A DNA stretch of 64,000 nucleotides from SG8-40 sp963792855 (GTDB lineage: Bacteria; Pseudomonadota; Gammaproteobacteria; Burkholderiales; Eutrophovitaceae): assembly GCA_963792855.1 (NCBI GenBank), contig CAWBXZ010000005.1, positions 434,001 through 498,000 of the forward strand, written 5' to 3'. Each line of letters opens with the position of its first letter. The stretch's first letter is position 1. Below, piece after piece: positions 39,193-47,751 of the stretch. The notes beneath the pieces were generated by a model. It was not told the DNA's origin, made no database searches, and saw nothing but the letters and a program-made list of their open reading frames with translations. Both the position numbers and the translations under genes were made by a program.

Positions 39193-40173
39193 ATGCAAAG
39201 CAGCTTCCTCAAGCCGCGAATTATCGATGTCCGATCTACTGGTGCCGGCCAGGCTAAAGTCACAATGGAGCCTTTCGAGCGCGGCTATGGACATACCCTG
39301 GGCAATGCCCTGCGCCGCGTGCTGCTGTCCTCGATGCCCGGTTTCGCGCCTACCGAAGTAAAGATCGCGGGTGTTCTCCATGAGTATTCTGCGATCGATG
39401 GCGTTCAGGAAGACGTGGTCGATATCCTTCTGAATTTGAAGGGCGTTGTCCTCAAGCTGCACAATCGTGACGAAGCGGTGCTGAACCTCAAGAAAGAAGG
39501 TGAAGGTGAAGTGCGCGCAAGCGACATCGAGACCTCGCACGATGTGGAAATCGTCAACCCGGACCATGTCATTGCCCATCTTGCGCCAGGTGGCAAGCTC
39601 GACATGCAGATCAAGGTCGAAGGCGGTACCGGCTACGTCCCGGCCAATGTGCGTGAAAACTCGCAGGAAAATCGCAGCATCGGCAGCTTGCTGCTGGATG
39701 CCTCTTTCAGTCCGGTGCGGCGCGTGAGCTACGCGGTCGAAAGTGCGCGGGTTGAACAGCGCACCGACCTCGACAAGCTGGTGGTCGACATCGAGACCAA
39801 CGGCGTGGTCGAACCGGAAGAAGCAATTCGTTACGCCGCGCGCATATTGATGGAGCAGCTCGCCAGCTTCGCCGATCTGAAAGGCACGCCCGCACCGGTT
39901 GAAGCGCCGAAAACGCCGCAGGTCGATCCGATCCTGTTGCGCCCGGTGGATGACCTCGAGTTGACCGTGCGCTCTGCAAATTGTCTGAAAGCGGAAAACA
40001 TTTATTACATCGGCGACCTGATTCAACGGACAGAGACCGAGTTGCTCAAAACACCGAATCTCGGCCGCAAGTCGCTCAATGAAATCAAGGAAGTTCTGGC
40101 TACTCGTGGACTGACACTCGGGATGAAACTCGAGAACTGGCCGCCATCCGGCCTGGAAACAGCATCAGTCTGA
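39193..40173 (+). CDS. rpoA: RNA polymerase alpha subunit
   Basis: RpoA dimerises to start polymerase assembly; its C-terminal domain binds UP elements and activators. The 326-residue protein has the N-terminal domain with FERGYGHTLGNALRRVLLSS and the C-terminal domain from about residue 250. The DNA-binding region RSANCLKAENIYYIGDL carries the Arg equivalent to E. coli Arg265. The linker (APVEAPKTPQVDP) is Pro-rich as usual. Confidence 0.98.
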   Translation: MQSSFLKPRIIDVRSTGAGQAKVTMEPFERGYGHTLGNALRRVLLSSMPGFAPTEVKIAGVLHEYSAIDGVQEDVVDILLNLKGVVLKLHNRDEAVLNLKKEGEGEVRASDIETSHDVEIVNPDHVIAHLAPGGKLDMQIKVEGGTGYVPANVRENSQENRSIGSLLLDASFSPVRRVSYAVESARVEQRTDLDKLVVDIETNGVVEPEEAIRYAARILMEQLASFADLKGTPAPVEAPKTPQVDPILLRPVDDLELTVRSANCLKAENIYYIGDLIQRTETELLKTPNLGRKSLNEIKEVLATRGLTLGMKLENWPPSGLETASV

Positions 40174-40195
40174 ACTGAAACAAGGGGAAACAACA

Positions 40196-40579
40196 ATGCG
40201 TCACCGACTCGGACTGCGCAAACTCAACCGCACCAGTGCCCATCGCCAGGCGATGCTGCGCAACATGACCAACTCCCTGTTGCGGCACGAAGTCATCAAG
40301 ACGACGCTGCCGAAAGCGAAGGAGCTGCGTCGTGTGGCCGAGCCGATCATTACGCTGGGCAAAAAACCATCGGTCGCCAATCGCCGCCTGGCCTTTGCGC
40401 GCCTGGGTGACCGCGACATAGTGGTAAAGCTCTTTGACGAGCTTGGCCCGCGTTATGCCAATCGAAACGGCGGCTACCTGCGCATTCTGAAATTCGGCTT
40501 TCGCCAGGGAGACAACGCACCGATGGCGCTGGTCGAGTTGATGGATCGCCCGGAAGAAGCGGAGGAAGCGGCTAAATAG
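40196..40579 (+). CDS. rplQ: 50S ribosomal protein L17
   Basis: L17 is a 50S protein at the tunnel exit. The 127-residue protein begins MRHRLGLRKLNRTSAHRQAM, the family signature, and ends in an acidic tail (PEEAEEAAK). It is the last gene of the superoperon, followed by a strong terminator. Confidence 0.97.
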   Translation: MRHRLGLRKLNRTSAHRQAMLRNMTNSLLRHEVIKTTLPKAKELRRVAEPIITLGKKPSVANRRLAFARLGDRDIVVKLFDELGPRYANRNGGYLRILKFGFRQGDNAPMALVELMDRPEEAEEAAK

Positions 40580-40611
40580 CCATCGGCCTACTTGCCGCCC
40601 GGGTAAAAGAG

Positions 40612-40636
40612 AAGCCGGCCCTGTGCCGGCTTTTTT
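40612..40636 (+). terminator. Intrinsic terminator after rplQ
   Basis: AAGCCGGC (40612-40619) and GCCGGCTT (40625-40632) form an 8-bp perfect stem with a 5-base loop, followed by a run of T residues to 40636. It ends the ribosomal superoperon and lies just before the convergent uvrA stop codon. Confidence 0.9.
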
Positions 40637-40640
40637 CGTC

Positions 40641-43490
40641 TCACGCTGATTGCTTGATCAGCACGCGACCGTGACTGGCCAATGCTGCGCGCAAATAATG
40701 CCCGGTATGGCTGGCTTCGGTTTCGGCAATCTCTTCCGGGGTGCCGGTGGCAACAATGCGGCCGCCTTCATCACCGCCCTCGGGACCGAGGTCGATGATC
40801 ATGTCAGCAGTTTTGATCACGTCCAGATTGTGCTCGATGACCACGACGGTGTTGCCGTGGTCGCGCAGGCGGTGCAGCACCGCGAGCAGCATTTCGATGT
40901 CATGGAAGTGCAGCCCGGTCGTTGGCTCATCCAGTATGTAAAGCGTCTTGCCGGTGTCGCGCTTGGACAGCTCAAGGGCGAGCTTGACCCGTTGCGCCTC
41001 GCCTCCGGACAGCGTTGGCGCACTTTGACCAAGGCGTACATAACCGAGCCCAACGTCGACCAGTGTGTCGAGACGGCGCAAGATGGCCGGCACCGACGAG
41101 AAGAACGTCCTCGCATGCTCAACGGTCATTTCCAGCACTTCATGAATGTTGCAGCCTTTGTAACGAATCTCCAGGGTTTCCCGGTTATAGCGTTTGCCGT
41201 GACACACGTCGCACGGCACGAAGATGTCGGGCAGGAAATGCATTTCCACCTTGGTGACACCGTCGCCCTGGCAGGCCTCGCATCGCCCACCCTTGACATT
41301 GAATGAGAAGCGCCCGGCCCCATAGCCGCGCTCGCGCGACAATGGAACGCCTGCAAACAGATCACGCACCGGCGTGAAAATGCCGGTGTAGGTTGCCGGG
41401 TTGGAGCGCGGTGTGCGCCCAATCGGACTCTGGTCGACGTTTACAACCTTGTCGATCTGTTCGAGGCCTTCGACTTCGGTAAACGCTGCCGGTTCGTCTG
41501 ACGAACCGTAAACGTGGCGCGAAGTGGCCCGGTAAAGGGTATCGTTAATGAGAGTCGACTTGCCGGAGCCTGATACACCGGTGACGCAGACAAACAAGCC
41601 GAGCGGCAAATTCAGCGTGACGTCCTTGAGGTTGTTTCCGCGGGCGCCGGTCAGTTTCAGCATGCGTTTCGGGTCGGGCCGATGGCGCAGTGACGGCAGG
41701 TCTATCCGGCGCCGCGCGCTCAGATACTGGCCGGTCAGCGAACGTTCGGAAGCGGCGATCTGCGCGGGAGTGCCGTGTGCAACCACTTCGCCGCCATGCT
41801 CTCCGGCACCCGGACCCATGTCTACCACGTAGTCCGCAGCAAGAATGGCTTCCAGATCGTGTTCCACGACGATCACCGAGTTGCCAAGATCGCGCAGGTG
41901 TTTCAGCGTGTCCAGCAAACGTCCGTTGTCACGCTGATGCAAACCGATGGAAGGCTCATCAAGGACGTACATGACGCCAGTGAGTCCCGAGCCGATCTGC
42001 GAGGCCAGGCGGATTCGCTGGGTTTCACCGCCAGATAGCGTATCGGCGGAGCGGTTCAGACTCAGATAACCCAGCCCGACGTCATTCAGGAATTTGATCC
42101 GGCCGGAAATTTCCCGGTTGATTTTCTCGGCAATGGTCTGGCGTGCGCCTTCCAGTGCAAGTTCCGCAAAAAACGCCTGCGACTGGCGCAGCGTCATATT
42201 GCTGACTTCATGAATGGTTTTTCCGCCAACGAAAACGTGCCGCGCCTCGCTGCGCAAACGCGAGCCGTCGCATTCCGGGCAACGGCGCTCGGCGATGAAC
42301 TTGGCGAGTTCTTCGCGTACCGCGCTCGAATCGGTTTCCCGGTACCGGCGCTCGAGGTTGCGAACGATACCTTCGAACGCATGCTCGCGCTGGTGGCGAT
42401 TGCCGCGTTCGCCAACGTAGGCGAATTTGAGCTTTTCCTTGCCGGACCCGAACAGCACTACGTCGCGCACTTTCTCGGGCAGTTCTTCGAACGGTGTGTC
42501 GATGTCGAAATCGTAATGTGCCGCGAGACTTGCGAGCATCTGGAAATAGAACTGGTTGCGCCGATCCCATCCCTTGATTGCACCTGCGGCCAGCGACAAA
42601 CCCGGGAACGCAACAATGCGTTCCGGATCGAATACGGTGATTTGCCCGAGCCCGTCGCAGCGCGGGCAGGCGCCAAGCGGATTATTGAATGAGAACAGCC
42701 GCGGTTCCAGCTCCGGTAACGAATAGCTGCAGACCGGGCAGGCAAAGCGCGTTGAGAACAGGTGTTCCTTGCCGCTATCCATTTCGACGGCTAGCACCTT
42801 GTTTTCCGAATGCCGCAGCGCCGTTTCGAATGATTCCGCCAACCGCTGTTTCAGGTCGGGGCGGATCCTTACCCGGTCGACGACGATCTCGATCGTGTGC
42901 TTCTGGCGCGGCAGCAGCTTCGGTGCGTGTTCCAGTTCGAATACCTCGCCGTCAACACGCACGCGCACAAACCCCTGGGCGCGCAGATCGTCAAACAACA
43001 TGGTGTTTTCGCCCATGCGCCCGACCACGACCGGCGCCAGGATCATCAGCGCTGTTTCCGGCGGCAATTCAAGCACGTGATCAACCATTTGCGAAATCGT
43101 CTGTGCCGATAACCCGAGCTTGTGATCAGGGCATTGCGGCTCTCCGACCCGCGCATAGAGCAAGCGCAAATAGTCGTGTATCTCCGTTACCGTGCCCACG
43201 GTCGAACGCGGATTGTGTCCGCTTGCCTTCTGTTCGATGGCGATTGCCGGTGAAAGGCCTTCGATCAGATCGACGTCGGGCTTCTCCATGATTTCCAGAA
43301 ACTGGCGTGCATATGAGGACAACGATTCGACATATCGGCGCTGCCCTTCGGCATAGAGCGTGTCAAAAGCAAACGAAGACTTGCCCGAACCGGACAAGCC
43401 GGTAATGACAACCAGCTTGTTGCGGGGCAGGTCGACGTTGATATTCTTCAGATTGTGGGTGCGTGCACCGCGCGTGCGGATAAGGTCCAT
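40641..43490 (-). CDS. uvrA: Excinuclease ABC subunit A
   Basis: UvrA is the damage-sensing ATPase of nucleotide excision repair. I chose ATG 43490 (MDLIRTRGARTHNLKN), giving 949 residues, close to E. coli (940); 41 further codons upstream look non-coding. The protein has Walker A GLSGSGKSS at residues 31-39, a zinc motif beginning CPVCSYSLPEL, two ABC signatures (LSGGETQRI and LSGGEAQRV), a second Walker A GVSGSGKST and the C-terminal zinc module CEACQGDG...CDVCHGKRY. It is convergent with rplQ and divergent from the MFS gene. I found no LexA box in its upstream region. Confidence 0.97.
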   Translation of the reverse strand: MDLIRTRGARTHNLKNINVDLPRNKLVVITGLSGSGKSSFAFDTLYAEGQRRYVESLSSYARQFLEIMEKPDVDLIEGLSPAIAIEQKASGHNPRSTVGTVTEIHDYLRLLYARVGEPQCPDHKLGLSAQTISQMVDHVLELPPETALMILAPVVVGRMGENTMLFDDLRAQGFVRVRVDGEVFELEHAPKLLPRQKHTIEIVVDRVRIRPDLKQRLAESFETALRHSENKVLAVEMDSGKEHLFSTRFACPVCSYSLPELEPRLFSFNNPLGACPRCDGLGQITVFDPERIVAFPGLSLAAGAIKGWDRRNQFYFQMLASLAAHYDFDIDTPFEELPEKVRDVVLFGSGKEKLKFAYVGERGNRHQREHAFEGIVRNLERRYRETDSSAVREELAKFIAERRCPECDGSRLRSEARHVFVGGKTIHEVSNMTLRQSQAFFAELALEGARQTIAEKINREISGRIKFLNDVGLGYLSLNRSADTLSGGETQRIRLASQIGSGLTGVMYVLDEPSIGLHQRDNGRLLDTLKHLRDLGNSVIVVEHDLEAILAADYVVDMGPGAGEHGGEVVAHGTPAQIAASERSLTGQYLSARRRIDLPSLRHRPDPKRMLKLTGARGNNLKDVTLNLPLGLFVCVTGVSGSGKSTLINDTLYRATSRHVYGSSDEPAAFTEVEGLEQIDKVVNVDQSPIGRTPRSNPATYTGIFTPVRDLFAGVPLSRERGYGAGRFSFNVKGGRCEACQGDGVTKVEMHFLPDIFVPCDVCHGKRYNRETLEIRYKGCNIHEVLEMTVEHARTFFSSVPAILRRLDTLVDVGLGYVRLGQSAPTLSGGEAQRVKLALELSKRDTGKTLYILDEPTTGLHFHDIEMLLAVLHRLRDHGNTVVVIEHNLDVIKTADMIIDLGPEGGDEGGRIVATGTPEEIAETEASHTGHYLRAALASHGRVLIKQSA

Positions 43491-43861
43491 GAATTCCGTT
43501 CGTTTGCTTATGCTCTTGATATGGCGCACCGGCACGAATGTTCGTGCGCCGCGCTCCGGGGCGTCTGCCGTCCTTGGCTTCCCTTGTGGCCCAGCGACGA
43601 CTGGCCGCGACACCGTGTCTTCCTTACACCGGTGCCTGTCGATCGAACGCCAGCGAGCGCCATTTGCGGTGTGTTAGTTGGCAACACTGCATGGCGAACG
43701 GTCATCGGCTCCCGGGGCCGCCGGATTTCCAGAGCCACCGGCCCCCTTTGGCGCAATCAATAGTGCACCGGGTTCATTCAGTGCGTCATTCGCCAGTGGC
43801 TAACCTGCTACTATACTGGACTTCGGTTTATTCCCAAGCGCTCACCCAGCCACGATTGTTG
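43491..43861. other. Divergent uvrA/MFS intergenic region
   Basis: This 371-bp region should hold promoters for uvrA and the MFS gene. It contains a dyad GCACGA-ATGT-TCGTGC at 43532-43547, near the uvrA start, which could be an operator or hairpin. A candidate promoter for the MFS gene is listed separately. No gene is apparent. Confidence 0.4.
43789..43817 (+). promoter_or_regulatory. Candidate promoter of the MFS gene
   Basis: A good -10 box TATACT (43812-43817) has a weak -35 box TTCGCC (43789-43794) at 17 bp. The predicted transcript start is about 38 bp before the ATG at 43862. Confidence 0.5.
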
Positions 43862-45064
43862 ATGCAGTCCCCGGATCGAATGTCGCCCCTGGAGCTGCGA
43901 GCGAGCTTGGGACTTGCGAGTGTATTTGGTTTGCGCATGCTGGGAATGTTCATCATTCTTCCGGTTTTTGCGCCCTACGCGCGCAATCTGCACGGTGGTA
44001 CCAGCCAGACCCTCATTGGCATCGCACTGGGTGTTTATGGACTGACGCAGGCGTGCTTTCAACTGCCACTGGGCCGTCTGTCCGATCGCTGGGGGCGCAA
44101 GCGCACCATCTATCTGGGTTTGCTGGTTTTCGCGGCGGGGAGCCTGGTCGCGGCGCTGGCCGATAACCTCTACATGGTTGCCATAGGCCGCGCGATCCAG
44201 GGTGCCGGTGCCATTTCATCGGTGGTAATCGCGCTCAACGCCGATCTGACCCGAGCCGATCACCGTACGAAATCGATGGCCATCATCGGCATGACCATTG
44301 GCGCGACGTTTATCGTGTCCATGGTTGCGGGCTCCGTACTGGAAAGACTGCTGGGAGTGCCCGGCATTTTTGCCATGACGGGAATTCTCGCCCTGGTGGC
44401 GATACTGGTCGTGCGTTTCTTCGTTCCAGACCCGGTGCATGATGCGCACGACGATGTGTCAGGCCCTGCAGTCGCATTGGGCACAATTCTTCGCGATCCG
44501 CAGCTATTGCGCCTGAACATTGGCATTTTCTCCCTGCACGGGGTGCTGATGGCAATGTTTGTCGTGCTGCCCTTCGAACTGTCCGGGCATCTGTCGGCGG
44601 CGAATCAGTGGAAACTGTACCTCGGCGTCATGCTGGCCAGCCTGGCAATCATGGTGCCGGTAATGCTGCTATCGGAACGCCGGCGCGCGCGGAAAGCAGC
44701 CTTTGTTGGCGGCGTGATCGTCATTACCGGGTCGGAGTTGTTACTGGCAGCCGGCTCGGGCGTATTTGCGCTCAGTGTGCTTGGCCTGGTGATGTTTTTC
44801 GCGGCCTTCAACCTGTTGGAGGCTTCATTACCGTCGCTCGTATCCCGGGTTGCGCCGGCGAGCGCAAGAGGCACCGCAATCGGGATATATAGTACGCTCC
44901 AATTCGTCGGCACTTTCGTCGGCGCCACGGCCGGCGGCTGGATTGCGCAACACTACGGCAATACGACGGTATTTCTGTTTTGCGCCGCCGTCGCCCTGTT
45001 TTGGCTAATGATGGCTGCGGGCATGAAAGTGCCGCAGCCAGCGGACGCTCCCAGACAGCGTTAA
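43862..45064 (+). CDS. MFS transporter (YajR-like)
   Basis: The 400-residue protein is a major facilitator with about twelve hydrophobic helices. The start is ATG 43862 (MQSPDRMSPLELR) or ATG 43880 (MSPLELR); a long open frame upstream runs through the promoter region and is not coding. The N-terminal part, RMLGMFIILPVFAPYARNL, and the loop GRLSDRWGRKRTIYLG with the MFS motif A (GxLxDRxGRK) resemble YajR, a proton-coupled drug-exporter-like protein. The substrate is not known. The same gene lies between uvrA and ssb in Pseudomonas and related bacteria, so this is the ancestral position. Confidence 0.88.
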   Translation: MQSPDRMSPLELRASLGLASVFGLRMLGMFIILPVFAPYARNLHGGTSQTLIGIALGVYGLTQACFQLPLGRLSDRWGRKRTIYLGLLVFAAGSLVAALADNLYMVAIGRAIQGAGAISSVVIALNADLTRADHRTKSMAIIGMTIGATFIVSMVAGSVLERLLGVPGIFAMTGILALVAILVVRFFVPDPVHDAHDDVSGPAVALGTILRDPQLLRLNIGIFSLHGVLMAMFVVLPFELSGHLSAANQWKLYLGVMLASLAIMVPVMLLSERRRARKAAFVGGVIVITGSELLLAAGSGVFALSVLGLVMFFAAFNLLEASLPSLVSRVAPASARGTAIGIYSTLQFVGTFVGATAGGWIAQHYGNTTVFLFCAAVALFWLMMAAGMKVPQPADAPRQR

Positions 45065-45206
45065 GAAAAGGGCATTGCTTGACATTGGTAGTATGCGGGT
45101 TTGCGGCGGGTTCCTGGCGACAGGCAGCGGCTGCGCTGAATCCGTGCAAGGTGGCAGGGTTTGCGGGCAACTGCGCAAACCAATTCGAAATGATCAGGGG
45201 GATTGA

Positions 45207-45648
45207 ATGGCTTCTGTAAACAAGGTGATTCTGATCGGTAACCTCGGGCGTGATCCGGAAGTCCGGTACATGCCCGATGGTGGCCGATGACAAATATCAG
45301 TCTTGCCACTACCGATAGCTGGCGGACAAGAGCGGAGAGAAGCAGGAACACACGGAATGGCACCGGGTGGTTATGCTTGGCAAGGTGGCGGAGATTGCCG
45401 GTGAATACCTGAAAAAGGGATCTCAGGCGTATTTCGAGGGCCGCCTGCAGACGCGCAAATGGACCGACAAGGAAGGGCAGGACCGTTACACCACCGAAAT
45501 CGTCGCCGATCGCATGCAAATGCTCGGTTCACGCTCGGGCGGAACGGCACGCGCGATGCCGGAGGACGACACGCCCTCCAGCGACAGGACCAGCAGCAGT
45601 GCGCCCGGTGGCGGTATCGATGACATGGAGGACGATATCCCTTTCTAG
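45207..45648 (+). pseudogene. ssb: Single-stranded DNA-binding protein gene with two frameshifts
   Basis: SSB coats single-stranded DNA in replication and repair and is essential in studied bacteria. Translation from ATG 45207, after AGGGG, gives MASVNKVILIGNLGRDPEVR and then a stop at 45288-45290. One base appears missing near 45285-45289, after which the frame reads TNISLATTDSW; a second base appears missing near 45323-45326, after which it reads DKSGEKQEHTEWHRVVMLGK to the end. With both restored, an ordinary SSB of about 147 residues results, including the partner-binding tip DDMEDDIPF. The intact conserved protein sequence on both sides argues for very recent mutation or sequence error. 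The stop codon TAG is the first three bases of a MITE-like element. Confidence 0.85.
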
Positions 45649-45828
45649 GAGCCTGTCGGACTTAGGATGATTCGGCTGCAACGGTGGCAGAGCGGCCCAT
45701 ATTTCACCGATTTTTCCTTACATATTCCCGATATGCGCGTCAAAATCGGCAAAATCTTTGCTCGCTCTCCCAGCGTTTAAGTAGAACCGGTGTTTCGCTA
45801 TCGAACACCTAGGTCCGACAGGCTCCTA
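45646..45828. mobile_element. MITE-like element, 183 bp, at the ssb 3' end
   Basis: Terminal inverted repeats of 21 bp match at 20 positions: 45646-45666 (TAGGAGCCTGTCGGAC...) and 45808-45828 (...GTCCGACAGGCTCCTA). CTAG occurs at both outer edges (45645-45648 and 45826-45829) and may be a 4-bp target duplication or part of the repeat. The 183-bp interior has no coding frame but holds a further inverted pair (CCGATTTT near 45710 and AAAATCGG near 45741). No transposase is present, so this is a non-autonomous element; its parental IS family is not certain. Confidence 0.8.
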
Positions 45829-46120
45829 GGGCGTTTCATGTGGCGACCGGTTGTGTCCTGACCCGGCGAAACTGGCCATACGCCGTGATGCGCGCACTGG
45901 TCCCGGCGCGTCGGTGACTGTTCTGCGAAACGCCGGCCCGGGCACAACGACCATCGCGATACGAGATACCAGGCAAAGCGTTCATCCGTGTGTATCTGCG
46001 AATCGAAGCAGCCGATTTTCGATGGATGGTGTTAAGAAACCGCAGAGCGATGACAGGGTGCGGTCACGCCCGCCTGCCCGTTTTTACGCACACTGCTCAG
46101 AGAAAGTCTTTTTCGTGAAG

Positions 46121-47452
46121 ATGAAACGAGACCCCGGCATCTTTTTTCCGTTGCCAACGGTTCTGCACGGTGTCGTCCTTGCCTTGCTGCTGTCGATTTT
46201 TTCGGCTCGGCAATGCGCTCTGGCGGCGGATGGGGGTGCGGACTCGGGCCGGGAGCCAACGGGCGAAGTGCAGTGCGCGCCCTGCGACGACGGTTTGACC
46301 GGCGATTGGGGCGGGCACAGACGGTCGCTGGCGCACGCGGGAATTGAAATCAACCTCAGCAATACCGGAGACGTATTCTTTATTCGCCAGGGCGATAACG
46401 AAGACGCAACCTACACCAATTTGTTCAGCGCTGATTTTTCACTAGATCTGGAGAAACTGGCGAACATGGATGGCGGGTCCGCCTACCTGTGGGTGGTAGA
46501 CACGCGGGGCGATGATCCGGCGGATGTCATAGGGTCTATTCATGCGCCCAGCAACATCGCCGCTGCCGGCGCGTTCAGGCTGCTTGAAGCATGGGTTGAA
46601 CAAAGCGCAGATGACGACCGGTTCGGTGTTCTGGCGGGTTTTTACGCAGTGGATTCCGAATTCGATGCCAAGCGGACTACGAGCGTCTTTATCAGCGGCA
46701 GTTTCGGCACCGGACTGGCCCTGTCTGAAAGCGGCCTGAACGGGCCATCGATTTTCCCGGTGACTTCTTTCGGAACCCGAATCCGGTACGACGTTTCGGA
46801 ACAGGTGACAACGCGCCTTGCGTTGCTCGACGGTGTTCCCGGCAAACCCGACGATCCCACCGCCACGGGCGTATTCGATTTCAGCAGTGACCAGGGGGTG
46901 TTCGCCATCGGCGAGGTTGACTGGGAAACCCGGTCGGAGAGCAGTTTCAGGCGGGTCGTTCTCGGTGCCTGGCATTACACAACTATCTTTGACGATCTGC
47001 TCGACACGGAACCCGATGGCTCGCCCGTGCAGCGCAAAGGTTCGAGCGGCATCTATGGCTTCATCGAGGGGATGATTGTTCCGGAGCAGGGCAGCCCGGG
47101 GCAGGGGCTGGCCGGCGTCGTGCGGGTCGGGGTTGCGGACGATGACGTGAACCAGGTTGCCGGCTACTACGGCGCCGGACTGGCTTACCGGGGGCTGTTT
47201 CCGGGACGCGATCACGATTTAATCGGTATCGGGTTTTCAACCGTCGTCAACGGTGACAAGTACAAGCAGGCGCAGGCGCTGGCCGGCGCGCCCGTGACCG
47301 ATAGCGAAACAGAGGTGGTTCTCGTCTATTCTGCGCGTGTGAACCGTTGGCTGCAGGTTCAGCCGACGCTCGAGTACATGATCGATCCCGGAACCGACCC
47401 CGCAGCCGACAATGCTCTCCTGGCAGGGCTTCGCATCGGCGTGGCTTTCTGA
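46121..47452 (+). CDS. OprB-family carbohydrate-selective porin
   Basis: The 443-residue protein looks like an OprB-type outer-membrane porin for sugar uptake. I chose ATG 46121 (MKRDPGIFFPLPTVLHG), which gives a signal peptide with a hydrophobic core (VVLALLLSIFSA) and cleavage near ALAAD; GTG 46115 is an alternative and the open frame continues further upstream without coding character. The mature N terminus CDDGLTGDWGGHRRSLAHAG is the OprB signature. The C terminus ends in Phe (LRIGVAF), as expected for an outer-membrane barrel. The 292 bp between the MITE and this start show no gene or clear promoter. Confidence 0.85.
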   Translation: MKRDPGIFFPLPTVLHGVVLALLLSIFSARQCALAADGGADSGREPTGEVQCAPCDDGLTGDWGGHRRSLAHAGIEINLSNTGDVFFIRQGDNEDATYTNLFSADFSLDLEKLANMDGGSAYLWVVDTRGDDPADVIGSIHAPSNIAAAGAFRLLEAWVEQSADDDRFGVLAGFYAVDSEFDAKRTTSVFISGSFGTGLALSESGLNGPSIFPVTSFGTRIRYDVSEQVTTRLALLDGVPGKPDDPTATGVFDFSSDQGVFAIGEVDWETRSESSFRRVVLGAWHYTTIFDDLLDTEPDGSPVQRKGSSGIYGFIEGMIVPEQGSPGQGLAGVVRVGVADDDVNQVAGYYGAGLAYRGLFPGRDHDLIGIGFSTVVNGDKYKQAQALAGAPVTDSETEVVLVYSARVNRWLQVQPTLEYMIDPGTDPAADNALLAGLRIGVAF

Positions 47453-47751
47453 ACGTAGGCCCGAACCGGACCTCTGGTCGGCGTCTTTCGCAAAGCTTGC
47501 GGCGGCCCGCAGACTGAAGGCAAGGCGCTGCCCATTTGCTGTAACGCCAAGGTCAACACCCGAGTTCAGGCCCAGGCCAGGTACCCGGCCTCATCCACAT
47601 TTTCCGGCAAGAAAAAACCCGGAATCTCCCTGTGCATGAGGAGGTTATTGGGTGGATGGCAGGGCTGATTTCCGGGAGAATACGGGATCTTCAGTGCCGC
47701 GCGCCCGCTTCCGGGCGTTGGCCCGTATCAGCAAGCGAAAGGTTGGATGGG

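Noticed and set aside
43538..43861. N-terminal extension of the MFS protein by about 108 residues
   Set aside because: It spans the promoter-like sequence, has no hydrophobic or domain character and lies outside the family alignment; ATG 43862 or 43880 fits better.
45285..45330. Programmed ribosomal frameshifting in ssb
   Set aside because: There is no slippery heptamer or stimulatory pseudoknot at either site, and two separate shifts would be required. Mutation or sequence error is simpler.
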